Shown piece by piece: positions 10,736 to 22,199 of a DNA stretch of 64,000 bases (position 1 is the first letter of the stretch; every line of letters starts with the position of its first letter). A model generated the notes under the pieces. It saw only the letters and a program-made list of their open reading frames with translations, searched no databases and was not told the origin of the DNA. Location of the stretch: NCBI RefSeq assembly GCF_033439725.1, contig NW_026944388.1, forward strand, positions 930,001-994,000. The letters are read 5' to 3'. Both the position numbers and the translations under genes were made by a program. The stretch is from Neurospora tetraspora. Lineage: Eukaryota > Ascomycota > Sordariomycetes > Sordariales > Sordariaceae.

Positions 10736-11057
10736 TTGTACTAAATAGCGTAGCTCTGGCCTTTACTGCCCTACTTAGGACGGTAGGGAAGAAGACTTAT
10801 AATAAATTAATAATTAGTAAAGAATTTATTAAAGATATATTTAAAGTAAAATTTATAAATATATTTAAATTCTTTATATACTACGTAAATAAACTTAATA
10901 GAGGAAATAATATTATTACGCTTCTTATATATTTTTTTTATTAATTAGGTATTAATTTAAATATTGATTAAATTAATTAAAGATAGTTGAAAGATATATT
11001 AGGGATAGATTAACGATTTATTAAAGATAGATTTAAAATATTTACGTTACTATTCTT

Positions 11058-11519
11058 TTAGAAGGGGATTTTTATAAGATTATCTTCTTCCGTATCCGCT
11101 TCCTTTTTGTTCCCTTTTTCCTATATTTCTTATTATTCCTCTTATATTTCTTATTACTCTTCTTCCTATACCTCCTTCTACTCTTCCTCCTACTTCTCCT
11201 CCTACTCCTCCTACTATTCCTCCTCCTATACCTCCTATTATTCCTCCTCCTCAATTAATAATAAGTTTAATAGGTCTAATTCTTTATTAATAACCGCTAC
11301 TTTACATTTTTTAGGAATAACCGGCTATAAAGTCCTATTAAGGATAGGGACGATTATAATTTAATCGGAGGTTATAAAGGCTATAAAATTCTTATACTAT
11401 CCTAAATTTATTTATAATTAGTTTTAAATTATTTAAAAATTAATTAGGGATAAATTATATATTAATAGTAATTATATAAACTTTAGCCTTAATACCTCCA
11501 ATTAAAACGTTAAGTAAAT
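11058..11519 (-). pseudogene. Coding relic of the transposon: RIP-mutated C-terminal part with Glu/Gln-rich tail
   Basis: Reading the minus strand in one frame from 11519 to a TAA at 11058-11060 gives about 150 codons. The interruptions I found are all TAA or TAG, the products of CAA/CAG (Gln) after C-to-T mutation, and none is TGA. The frame contains stretches such as NKELDLLNLLLIEEEE and then an 11250-11095 region of E and stop codons in a regular mix that reads as Glu/Gln repeats if the stops were Gln. It ends EEDNLIKIPF. I do not recognise the protein. The plus-strand open frame here (11107-11364) is its polypyrimidine shadow. Confidence 0.6.
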
Positions 11520-12667
11520 ATTTTTTAAGGAAATTATAAATACCCTTTAAATATTTAATAAAACTACTATAAATAGTAAATATAATTTAAATAGGTTAAA
11601 GATCAATCATTAATTTAATATTGATAATTTTTAAATATTATTTATATTGAAACTATATTAAATATCCGCGCTATTATAATCCGGCTCAAACTCTTTCTAA
11701 TAGTAAAAAATCTTACTAGGAGCGATTATATATACGCTCTATCAAGTAATTAGTAAGGTTAGATTAAAGATAAATTAAGAATAAATTAATAATCGGGTTT
11801 AATATTTATATATTTATTGGTCTTTAAAGGGGGTACTACGGCCTAACGCTTACCTTTATCCTCGGGTTTAATAGGTTTCTAATCGTTATCTAAATATTCT
11901 TTATATACGTTAGAAGTTGTAAATTTATAGTAAGCGGGCGCTATTATAAAAAATAAATTGTTAATGAATTTCTAATTAATTTCGATAGATTTCGGAAGAG
12001 CGGCGGGGGGTAGACGGGGGTAAATTAATAAATATTCAAATAATCGAAAAAGAATTAGGGAAAAGAAATTTAAAAAGAAAAGATTTTAATTAATATAACG
12101 GTTATTCCTCTTACTAAATTAGTAAATACGAATATATAATTACGTTATTTATATTGTATTGTATATATCCGTTAAAAGGAGTAAAATATTGGATGAAATT
12201 TATAATATAAATTAATTTCGGATAAAATTGGGATAATTTTAGCTTTATTCGCTCAACTATTTATATTAACTTTAATTTTTTAAAATAATATTACCTAGAC
12301 TTTATATAGATCCGGTTAACGATCGTATTATAAAATTTAGTACTATAATATAATTAGTATTTATACGGGTTATATTTTTAAGAGGCTATTAATTGGAATT
12401 ATATATTATTATTTTTTATTTAACAAGAAGATTATAAAATATATTATAAATCTAAATATATTAAAATCCTATATATTAAAATAGTAAATAGTAAAACGCT
12501 TACTAATAAATATTTATTTATAATGAATGTTCTAATACGTAGATTTTAAATTTAATATAATTTTCTACGTAGAAATATTAAATACCTAGCCTCTATTTAT
12601 ATATACGAAATAAAGAAAATATTTAATATAAGGCACTTATTATTAACGTATAAAAATTGATTAACGG

Positions 12668-12795
12668 GTAGGAATATAAGATTCGATTATTATTTTATAG
12701 TATACGAATAGATACAAATACAGTTTGGTATTAAATTCAAATATCGAACGAATTTATTAATAAATCTGTTAAATTATAATATGATAAAGATGGGA
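12668..12795 (+). repeat. Internal inverted repeat, left arm
   Basis: Begins GTAGGAATATAAGATTCGAT, identical over 20 bases to the reverse complement starting at 16033. It remains clearly alignable for about 125 bp with mostly transition differences. Confidence 0.8.
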
Positions 12796-14835
12796 TTTAA
12801 TTATTATTTATAAAAGTAGGATAAAGCGTTAATAAATTCCTCTTTTATATCCTAATTTCAATTTTAAGGTTAAATAAAAACGAATAATTACGTAGTACGG
12901 AATTCTATAAATAAAATCGAATATAATTTAATTAGAAAGGTCTTTATTTAATATTATAATTAAATAACCGATAATTATTCGAACCCTATTATTAAATTAT
13001 TTATCCTTTATCGGATAAATTCCTAACCCAATTCTAATCGTAGAAGGTTTTATATATTCTCGTTTACTACGTTTATTACCTTCTCTATAATATTTAATAA
13101 TTTATTATACTTATCTTTAACCGTTTTTTTAATATTTGCTAACCTCTTATTAAATTCGTAAAAACCCTTTCGAATAACTATTTTCAAATTTTTAACCGTA
13201 TTTATAATTCTATTATCATAATATTTTTTTTTAAAATAATTCTATCCCGGACGGCTTTATTCACTATTTTCCGTACCTATTAAAACATATTAATAAAGAG
13301 ATTTTTGAAAACCTATATTCGCAATAATATATCAGTATAATTAATAATTATTTATATTATAAACTATATAATAATATAATAAATATCGTAATTAACTAAT
13401 TTAAATTCCGATATTAGGTTATTAAATTAGGTTAAATTACTATTTATAAATTAGCTGTTTAAACTTACTATAATTATAATTAATACGCGTCCGACGGATA
13501 AAGGGCAATCGTATATTAAAATTAATATATATTATTAAACTACGGAAATTACCCCTTATATAATTCTATTAGGCAATCTAATTTGAAATACGCCCTCTTA
13601 TTATCGTCGTCCTTATTATTCAATCCCTATTACAATTCCAATTTCTTTAAACCGTTTTTTTCAACGTTAATTAAAAATTTCTTTATTAAGTCTAATAGAC
13701 TCTTACGCGATAATTAATTCCCTAATTAACAATAATCGTATAGGAAAAAGGTTTTTAGAGCGGTTAGACAATAATATAATCGTAATAAATATAATTTTAA
13801 TAAATTATCGAATTCTTTTATATTTTTATCTTGTTTAAAACTATAATTAATATTAATTTCGAATTATATAGCGTAATAAAATTAACGTAAATTTAAATAT
13901 AATACCCGAACGGCTGTCGAATAATCAGTAAAAATAATAAATGAATATCCGGCGATTTAAGTTATTTAATCTTCTTTAAATTATAATTGGAAATATAGTG
14001 CTAAGAGGTTGGATTTTCTCTCATATTACTAATAATCGGGTAATAATAAGTTACAAACGCCCGGTTTAAAATATAATTATAAATATTCCGACCGGTAAAT
14101 ATTTTTAGTAAAGTCTTTCTAATTAAGGAATAAAATAATAAAAACGGCCACCTAAACTTTAAGGGTTGAAGCTTCTAAAACGGCGAATATAAAAGGATTT
14201 ATAATAAGTTACTACTTAAATAATTGGATAAGAGTAAATAAGTAGTTTTTACGAACTAACTAGATACGTTTAATATAAAATATAATACTAAATAATATAA
14301 TATTCTAATATGTAAATATAAAAAGGAAAGTTTAATTATTTAATATTAGGGGTAAATATTTTTATTTACATTCGACAAATTAATATAAATTATAACATAG
14401 GGTATTATAAATTGGGCTTATAAGAAGGTATATACCTTAAAAAGTATAAATAGGGGGAATTCCTAATATTCTATTATTAATTATATTACTACTTTATCCT
14501 ATTCTATTACTTCTTCTACATTACGCTTCTTCTTCTATAGTAATTATCTAGATTTTTTACCGTATCCAGCGTTCTTATCAATATTCTCTATAGGTTATGC
14601 TAATAATAGCGGCCGCGCTACAATTAAAGTAATTAAAGCTTTAATTAATTAATAGAATCTAATATAATATATAAATTGGGAATATTATACTTTGCGTGTA
14701 ATTATTGTATATTTATTATTAATTACGTTAGGTTATCTACCTGGCTACTTTCTTTTTTTACTAAAAGTAATATATTAATAATATTATTATAATTATACCG
14801 CTCGTTTTTATTTACTTTATTTATAATAAAGCTTA

Positions 14836-15250
14836 TGATTAATAAAATAAATAAAGTTTAGCCGAAAAGTACGTTTATAGGGTTATAAATCCTAATTGAT
14901 TTATAAATTAAACTTATAATTAATAGAGTAATTAGGGCTTAACGTAAAAATTAAGAATAAACTGTAATTATAAATTATATTTAAAGGAAGTATAGTAGAA
15001 GAGGCGATATAATAAAGAAGTAATATGATAAAATAAGTACGGAAGATTAATAAAATAAATAGGATTTAGCCGAAAAGTACGTCTATAGGGTTATAAATCC
15101 TAATTTATCTATAAATTAAACTTATGACTAATAAAATAATTAAAGCTTAACGTAAGAATTAAAAATAAACAGTAGCTATAGGCCGTACTTGAGAGAAGTA
15201 TTAGTAAAAGAAGTAATATAATAAAATAAGTGCGAATATTAAATATTGAT
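14836..15250. repeat. Tandem duplication, period about 208 bp
   Basis: GCCGAAAAGTACG at 14861 recurs at 15069. Both copies continue through a shared TATAGGGTTATAAATCCTAA, TAAATTAAACTTAT and a terminal AATAAAATAAGT. Copy 2 shows RIP-type differences from copy 1. Confidence 0.85.
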
Positions 15251-15906
15251 AAAATATAAAGGAATAAATAGTAAATAAAGAGAGACCCGCTAAACGAGCG
15301 GAATAAAATATAAGAACGTTTCATAAAAATTCGTTAAAACTATTAAATATAATAAAAGTATAATAATAAAGGTATAATATATTCCTAATTCGTTTATTTA
15401 TTATTCTAGTATAAATAAAGGATTAAACTCCGATTAACCTGGCTAATTCTAGTTATATAGCTAATTCTAGCTATTTATCTTTAAATTTATTTAGTAATTT
15501 AATATAAACAACGACGGTATTACGGCCTTCTTAAATAACGTACGTATCGTTACTTTAAAAAAAATAATAAATATCTTCGAAGGTATTATATGATTCTATA
15601 TTATATATATAATAGGGTAACCGCTAGAAAGGCAGCAAATTAGTAATATATATAATATAGACATTCTAATATATACTAATACCCGAAGTAATCCTAGGAT
15701 AAAAAATATTATAATTTAATATTTCGCTTTATAAATATTTAATTAATTATGAATATACTATAAAGCTGCAATATATTATATATTACCTATTTACGCGCAA
15801 ACTATTCGATTATAGTTATATAAAATAAATAATTAATAAAATGCTACAACGATATAAACCCGCCTAAGCGTATCGGATAAATTATTAAATTATTATTAAT
15901 TTATTA

Positions 15907-16033
15907 TTTGCCTTTATTATATTACAATTTAATCGATCTATTAGTAAATTGGTTCGGTACCCAAATTTAATACTATACTTTATTTAAATCTATTTGTATA
16001 CTATAAAATAGCGATCGAATCTTATATTCCTAC
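15907..16033 (-). repeat. Internal inverted repeat, right arm
   Basis: Reverse-complement partner of 12668-12795. The two arms would bound a 3.37-kb segment. Confidence 0.8.
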
Positions 16034-19015
16034 TAATAAATTAATTATAATATATTAATAATAAATTTTAAATATATTAGTAATAAACTTTTATTAATAA
16101 TTTATACGTAAATATAAAGAAGTGATAATATAAACCGTTTATCTTAATAGTAGGATTACTAATATAATATCTCGACTATATTAATATTTAGTCGAAGTAT
16201 ATCCTATATTTTTTAATTTATATTAAAGTAAACGTAATTATACCTAATCCAAATAGTTAAAATACTTTTATTTTAAACATAATTCCGAACTTCTTCCCGC
16301 GAATTATTTATAGAATAATTAATTAAAACTCTATTTAAAATCTGTCCTAAATAAATCCCAAAACAATTATAGATAATCTTTAATTTATATTTTACATATT
16401 AGTAAAATTATGTATATTTATTAAGGGTTGAATATATAAATAATCCTTCTATCTATTAACGAAATTAAAGATTATTCTTTACGTACCTTTTAATACTACG
16501 CTTAAAATAAATATAATAAAATCGTACTATATAGCGAGCGAAATACATAACCTTATAGGAGTAAGGATCTATTTTAAAAAATATATACTGAAAAATCTAT
16601 ATTAATTAATTAAGGAATTAGGAAAAATATATTATAGAAGAGTTTTAAAACAAAATAATATACCTATAGTTATTTTAAATTTTTAATTTATAGTAATACT
16701 ATAAAGACCTTTTCTAAATAATTCCCGCTACTTAATTGTATATTTATAATCGATTTTAAAGATTTCAAATACTATTTTAAAAATAAGGGTATATATCTTC
16801 GGCGAATCGGTATTAATAAAAATCCGAATAAGAAGGATAGCTATCGGAATTAAAAATCTATTGAAAATAAATTCGGAATAATTCAATAATTTACATCGTT
16901 TTAATTATTTCAAATAGAAACCCTAAATAACCTCCTTATTCTTTATATTAGAAAAATACTTATAATTTATATCTAATTCGAAGGATTTAATAAATCTTTT
17001 ACGAAAGAATTCTACCTATTCTTTGAAAAAACAAATAATTATAAAATTAATCCCATCGTTAAAGACCTTCTAAATATATTATTAAAAAGAAAAGTCAATA
17101 AGTCATCCCTAATAAATCCCGGATATATAAATTTATACAAATATTTAGATCTGAGTATTTTAATTAATATTCTTATATCATAATTTTAATGTTCGAAATT
17201 CCTAAAGGTTAAATAAGAGTACAATACTTTTTAATTACCAATCGAATTTTATTAATATTATTAAAACTCGTATTGATTTAATTAATAGTGTCGGTATTAT
17301 ATTTATTAAAGAATTAAATAAAGTAGGGGTTGCGGGTTAAAATTGTTAAATTGCGGATTAATTTCTAATTTATCCATAATTTATTAATAATATATTCCGG
17401 ATTTACTTACTCTAAATATATATTAATTGACTATAAGAAATTATAATAATATATAGGATAATTTTAATATCGATTAAAATATAACAATTAATAATAATAT
17501 TATAATTGCGAATGTTAATGATACTATAGCCTTAAATATGATTAATTTTTAATTTATTAATAATAAATTTTTAATAAACTTTAAATATATTAAAGAAAAT
17601 TGTTTATTATAGTACGTCCTTCTTATTAATATAGTATTCATTTTAATATATTTTTTAATATATAATAAATCGGGTATAGAATCCCTTAAATACCCTTGAA
17701 TAATTAATTTAACGTATAACTAATATTAATTAGAATTATTAGAGAAGTTAGTAAAAAAGTGTATTCTTTCTCCCGGCTTCGAATTCTAATACTTTAATTA
17801 ATAGCGATTATAGCTGGTAATTATCTAAATGGAAACAAATTTTAAATATAATATTAATTGTTAAAAATATATTTTAAATAAAAATCTACTTTACTTATAT
17901 ATTAAACGAATTTATATAATAATTTCGATTTTTTATAACCCTATATTTTTTAATACGTCCTAATCGCCTATACCTAACTAATTAATAAAATAATATTAAT
18001 AGAAAATAATTATCTTTAATTAAGTTAAAATAATATAAAAAATAATTTAGGGATAAGTTAAAAATAAATCCGTATTTAATAATTCGCCTAATTAAAAAGA
18101 CTTTATTTTATTAGAAGCGGATTTTAAATAAAAAAAATTATAACCTTTTTATCGATTATAGTAATAAACCTTTATTAATATGCCTATTAAATTCGCGGGT
18201 CAAAATATTTATAATATTTAATACTAAAATATTTATAAGTAATACAACAATATATACTATTATTTAAATAAATAGACGAAATATCCTTAGTAAGTATTTT
18301 CTTCTTTATATAATATTAGATTTATAATATTATAAATTAATTAAAGATTAATCCTATACATATTATTAATTTATTTCGGATTACTCTACTTTATATACTT
18401 CGTCTTACGGGGCTTTAATTTAAACTTCGGTTAAACCCTTAATATTTACAACGTAGGCTACGTTAGGAATAGAAAACTTAGAATATTTTAAAATAATTAT
18501 AATATAATATATTATTTAAACGAAATTAGAATATCAATTAATATTATTGGATAAAATAAATATTAGCCTTATAATTTTAACCTTTATATAATTAATATTA
18601 TGATATTATTAATTAATAATAGATGTATTTAAAATATATTAATAATATATTAATTATATTTATTAAGAAGTCGGTTAGTATCTATATATTAGGAGGGGTT
18701 ATATTTTTTAATTCCTTTAATTTATCGAATTCGGCCGCTATACTATCTATTTATTCTAAATTAAATATTATTAATAATTTAGTAAAGATTATATTATTCT
18801 ACTTAATTAAGCCGAACCTAATAATAATAATTAAAGTATTAATATTAGTAATATTATTATGAACTATTTTACGAAAATAATTTAAAGATATATTAAAGAT
18901 AATTTACAGGCTATTCGTATGTAACGAGGAGATGTCGGTTGTAATCAGTTTACAATCGTATTTGGATATACAATCGTTAATATTTAAGAAGAGTACTTAA
19001 AAACGCGAATGATAT

Positions 19016-19066
19016 TATTTCTCTATAGGGAACTTCGAGCGAGCGATTAATTATTTTTCTACGGGG
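19016..19066 (-). repeat. Right subterminal module
   Basis: The reverse complement reads CCCCGTAGAAAAATAATT, then TCGCTCGCT, then TATAGAGAAATA, matching 10583-10636 with one 3-nt gap. Confidence 0.8.
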
Positions 19067-19142
19067 AAAGAAAATATTAAGAGGGCGAGGATCGGATAAG
19101 AGATTTTTCACAGTGTAGGGTCGGTCTTAGTATATCCATTTA

Positions 19143-19185
19143 GGTTAGGAAGCTTTAGTAATGGGGTCGGGTTATATGAGTACTC
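19143..19185 (-). repeat. Right terminal inverted repeat
   Basis: The reverse complement starts GAGTACTCATATAACCCGAC and ends AAAGCTTCCTAACC. It is followed directly by the right target-site copy. Confidence 0.88.
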
Positions 19186-19194
19186 GGCGCGGTT
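19186..19194. repeat. Target-site duplication, right copy (GGCGCGGTT)
   Basis: Perfect match to 10303-10311. The reconstructed empty site is ordinary GC-rich intergenic DNA. Confidence 0.88.
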
Positions 19195-22100
19195 GGATGA
19201 CCTTTCTATTGGCGAAACGCAAGCGAGATCACAATTCTACGGGGACGATTGGTCGACTCTTTCCACATTTGATTTGCACATCCAGCTCCTGCCCATCTCC
19301 GCGTCCTGTTAGAAGCTGTCCACCGCTCAATCTTTTGCCAAATGAGCTTCTCCAGACATGGCCTCACTGGATCTCGTCTGACGATCTCTGGACAACACGA
19401 CCAGACGGGCTGTTTGATAAACCTCTTTGTTTGTGGAGAGCGCTCCCCTCATCAGGAAATCGATGAACGGCGAGACCTGCGCGCTTCTGGAATCGTTATC
19501 GTCATCGAGTGTTGCCTCTCGCATAATCGATCGACATTATTCCCCTTTTCTCGGTCCTATTATTTACCACATACCCATATCTTCTTTTTATATCTTGGTA
19601 GTGAAACAACATTTCGTCTCTGGCATGACTGAAGATCTTGATCCTCGACCTGCATCTTTCTGGAACGATTCCACGACATGGGGCACTGTTCAACACTCAA
19701 CACCAGAAGCATACTTCCAGGCATCTACCAACCAGGTCACAATAAAGTCTCAATAGTGCCAAACTTCTGACGCTTGGGCTTCTGTTGGCGTTGTTGGCTC
19801 CCGTCCCGTCGGTCCCCAATGTCACAGCGCCAATGTTACCCAGCGGCTTCGCTTCCCGACAAGAAAAAAGCAAGTCCGTCAAAAGTCTCCCCAGTGCTCA
19901 TTTCAACACCATGTCCGGTCCGGGCGAGCCTTAATTTCCACCCCGCAAAATGGCTTCGAATCGAAATGCTCGAATCTCTCGGCAGCGGCACGGCGGAGTC
20001 GTGTTTCCACTTCGTGATCTCTCCTTCAATATCCAAATTCGTGCTCGACCCTGGAAGACCCATGGTTCCCCGGTCCCTCTGCTTGCTTCTGATTTAGAAC
20101 CTTGGAACCCCTATATTCCCTCTGTGACCGCCGGTTTGATATGTTGAAGGCTGTCCAGATGGTTCATGACAGCATTTTGCACCATCTAGCATCCTTCGTG
20201 GTGAGGACTATCGAGAAATCTCAGTCGTTATGCTGCAGTCTTTTTGTTTTCTTCGATGAAACTGCTAACTCGAACTTTCCTATAGACAGGTCTAATAGTA
20301 AGCAAAGTTACAGGAGTCTCTTGAGCCAAGTTGCCAGTTAGCTCACATACGTCTTCGATACATACACGACCAGAAAGATGATATGGGAACATTGGCCTAC
20401 CTCGGAATGACTTGCGTGTTGAGGCTCGTTGGGGAAGGTCAAGTGTCCTTGCCTTTCTACGTCAACGATCGAACATCGCAGTGTTTCCCTTCCTTCAGCA
20501 TCCCGGCCGATCATTGAGGTCAAACGAGCCGTATGATTCAAACAGTATCTCGAAACAAAACGACAGTTCGCACATACGGTCATCCGATGGCAGGGCAAGA
20601 GGGATCATGCCCTCGAAGACAAGCGTCTTTTGGCTACGACTATTATGACAGCATCGTCAGCCGCATGGTCACATATACAGAGAAAGCTAACAAAAGTTGC
20701 TGGCATGCGATGTGGTCTCGGTGGCGTCTCGGGTAAGCACACTTCTTCCATCAAAGGCTTCGTCAGCACCCATGTAACTAATACCGTCGAGCACAGGAAA
20801 ATCCAAGCAGCTATCATTCGACATCGACGAAACCACAATCGTTTGACGACATACGAGGCAGTTGATGACATTTCACGAAACCCAATTCACAAAAGAACCC
20901 AACCACACCGACTCGAAACACACGCACTGCGAAACATTCCCCGCAACCGACCGGCACCGCCCGACTCTGAGCCCGGGGCAACCATGAGGCTTGGACGGAA
21001 ACATGTTTTGCGATAAGCGTTAATTTGGCCGACGCTTCTCGAGACCTCGGCTTATAAGGATGAGAACCTCCGTCAAAAAAGTCAACACCTTGAAATGTTG
21101 GGAAATCTTACATTGCCAATACAGACTATATTTCCCTACAGGGAAAGAGACATCGAAACTGTGAAGCATGGCTTTGTTCAGCACTTGGACCCTGCAGAAT
21201 TTTCGCCGTGGCTTGTGCCGTCAACGGTCATCCTTTACGAGAAACTGGGGACGGGTAGGGCTGGGTAACGAGAAACGGCTTGACGGTTTGGGGTGAAAGA
21301 GCCTACACCATCCAGTGGTGGGCGGCCTACAACCACATCAGGCTACGCGACGCTATCACGCTTTAGGCCATTCGAGAGTCAGACAACGTCCAACATGCGT
21401 GAGAACTCAATAACGAACGCCGTCGTCATTGGCCAGTTGCGACATCCAAGGTTTACATGGTCCGTGCACGATCCAATACCAACCTCCCATGGTATCATCG
21501 TCGCCAGCCATTGGCCTCGTTGGTTGCCTTGGTGCTGAGCCTCTTTCCTGCGCAACGAATGCGCAGCATCATCCTCAACCCGGCTTATGTCTTGTACCAT
21601 GTCTGCTCCCCGAGATGGCGACCTCCCCGTGCTCGGAATCATGGATGGAATCGTACTTGTACAACTGGGCACTCGCTCAATTCCTCTTCATTACTCACTA
21701 ACAACCTGGGAAAAGAACATCGATTCTCATTAGCTGCGGCTTGTCCTACTCCAATATTGGAAGAGCCTCCCAAGACTCGTCTTCACCATTATCATCTTCA
21801 CACTTATTTACTGCCAGGCCCCTACCACTTCGATCACAGATTCCCATAAGGCATCACGACTAGTGTTTCATCTGTCAAACAATACGCCCAAGTTGTCTCC
21901 AGCTCTTTCTCGACCCCGCATCACCGTCTGCCCAGCCACTTGGAGTGCGTGGTTGCCTAAGCTGGCCATCGACGTGGAATCTAAAAGAATTCGTCCGACG
22001 AGAGTTGTGACCAGTTTGAGCATATCAAGGTCCAGCAATCCCCCCGCAGAGTCGACTTGAGGTCTGCTTGTGAGACATTTCTCATCCCTTCTCAGTTCGA

Positions 22101-22199
22101 GTATGAGGACTAATACACCTCAGAGTGTCCCGTGTGGCTATTATCTTATGTATGAGACGGACCATTTTCCCCGAGACGCCCCGACCATATCTGCCTCAC
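19195..22199. other. Intergenic and likely long 5' region of the zinc-finger gene
   Basis: Three kilobases of normal-GC DNA with only short frames (up to 130 codons) lacking domains. Regulatory genes in filamentous fungi often have long leaders, so part of this may be transcribed. No RIP signature is seen beyond the transposon edge. Confidence 0.5.

Larger units (their letters stand above)
10312..19185. mobile_element. RIP-degraded DNA transposon, 8.87 kb, Mutator-like by target-site size
   Basis: A block of very AT-rich DNA (by eye near a quarter G+C or less) begins and ends abruptly. Both ends begin GAGT and share 33 of 43 aligned positions without a gap, including 14 identical bases AAAGCTTCCTAACC. 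Many mismatches are C/T or G/A, as RIP makes. A perfect 9-bp duplication flanks the element. Long inverted termini plus 9-bp duplications are typical of Mutator-like elements; KDZ-type elements (8-9 bp) are an alternative. Inside are subterminal repeats, two tandem duplications, an internal inverted repeat and at least one readable coding relic on the minus strand. No intact gene remains. It is neither a centromere nor a random AT-isochore, because the edges coincide with the inverted repeats. Confidence 0.88.

Noticed and set aside
15109-15324. Small hydrophobic frames inside the AT-rich block (also 18623-18862)
   Set aside because: AT-rich codons give Ile/Leu/Tyr/Phe by composition; no start context or domain.
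18080-18480. Possible reverse transcriptase relic (plus strand, a FIDY-type motif and few stops)
   Set aside because: One short motif in AT-rich, RIP-mutated DNA is not enough. I could not align the rest of the seven RT blocks, and no LTRs were found; the element ends are inverted, not direct, repeats.
10312-19185. Centromere or generic AT isochore
   Set aside because: Too short, and its borders coincide with inverted repeats and a target-site duplication.
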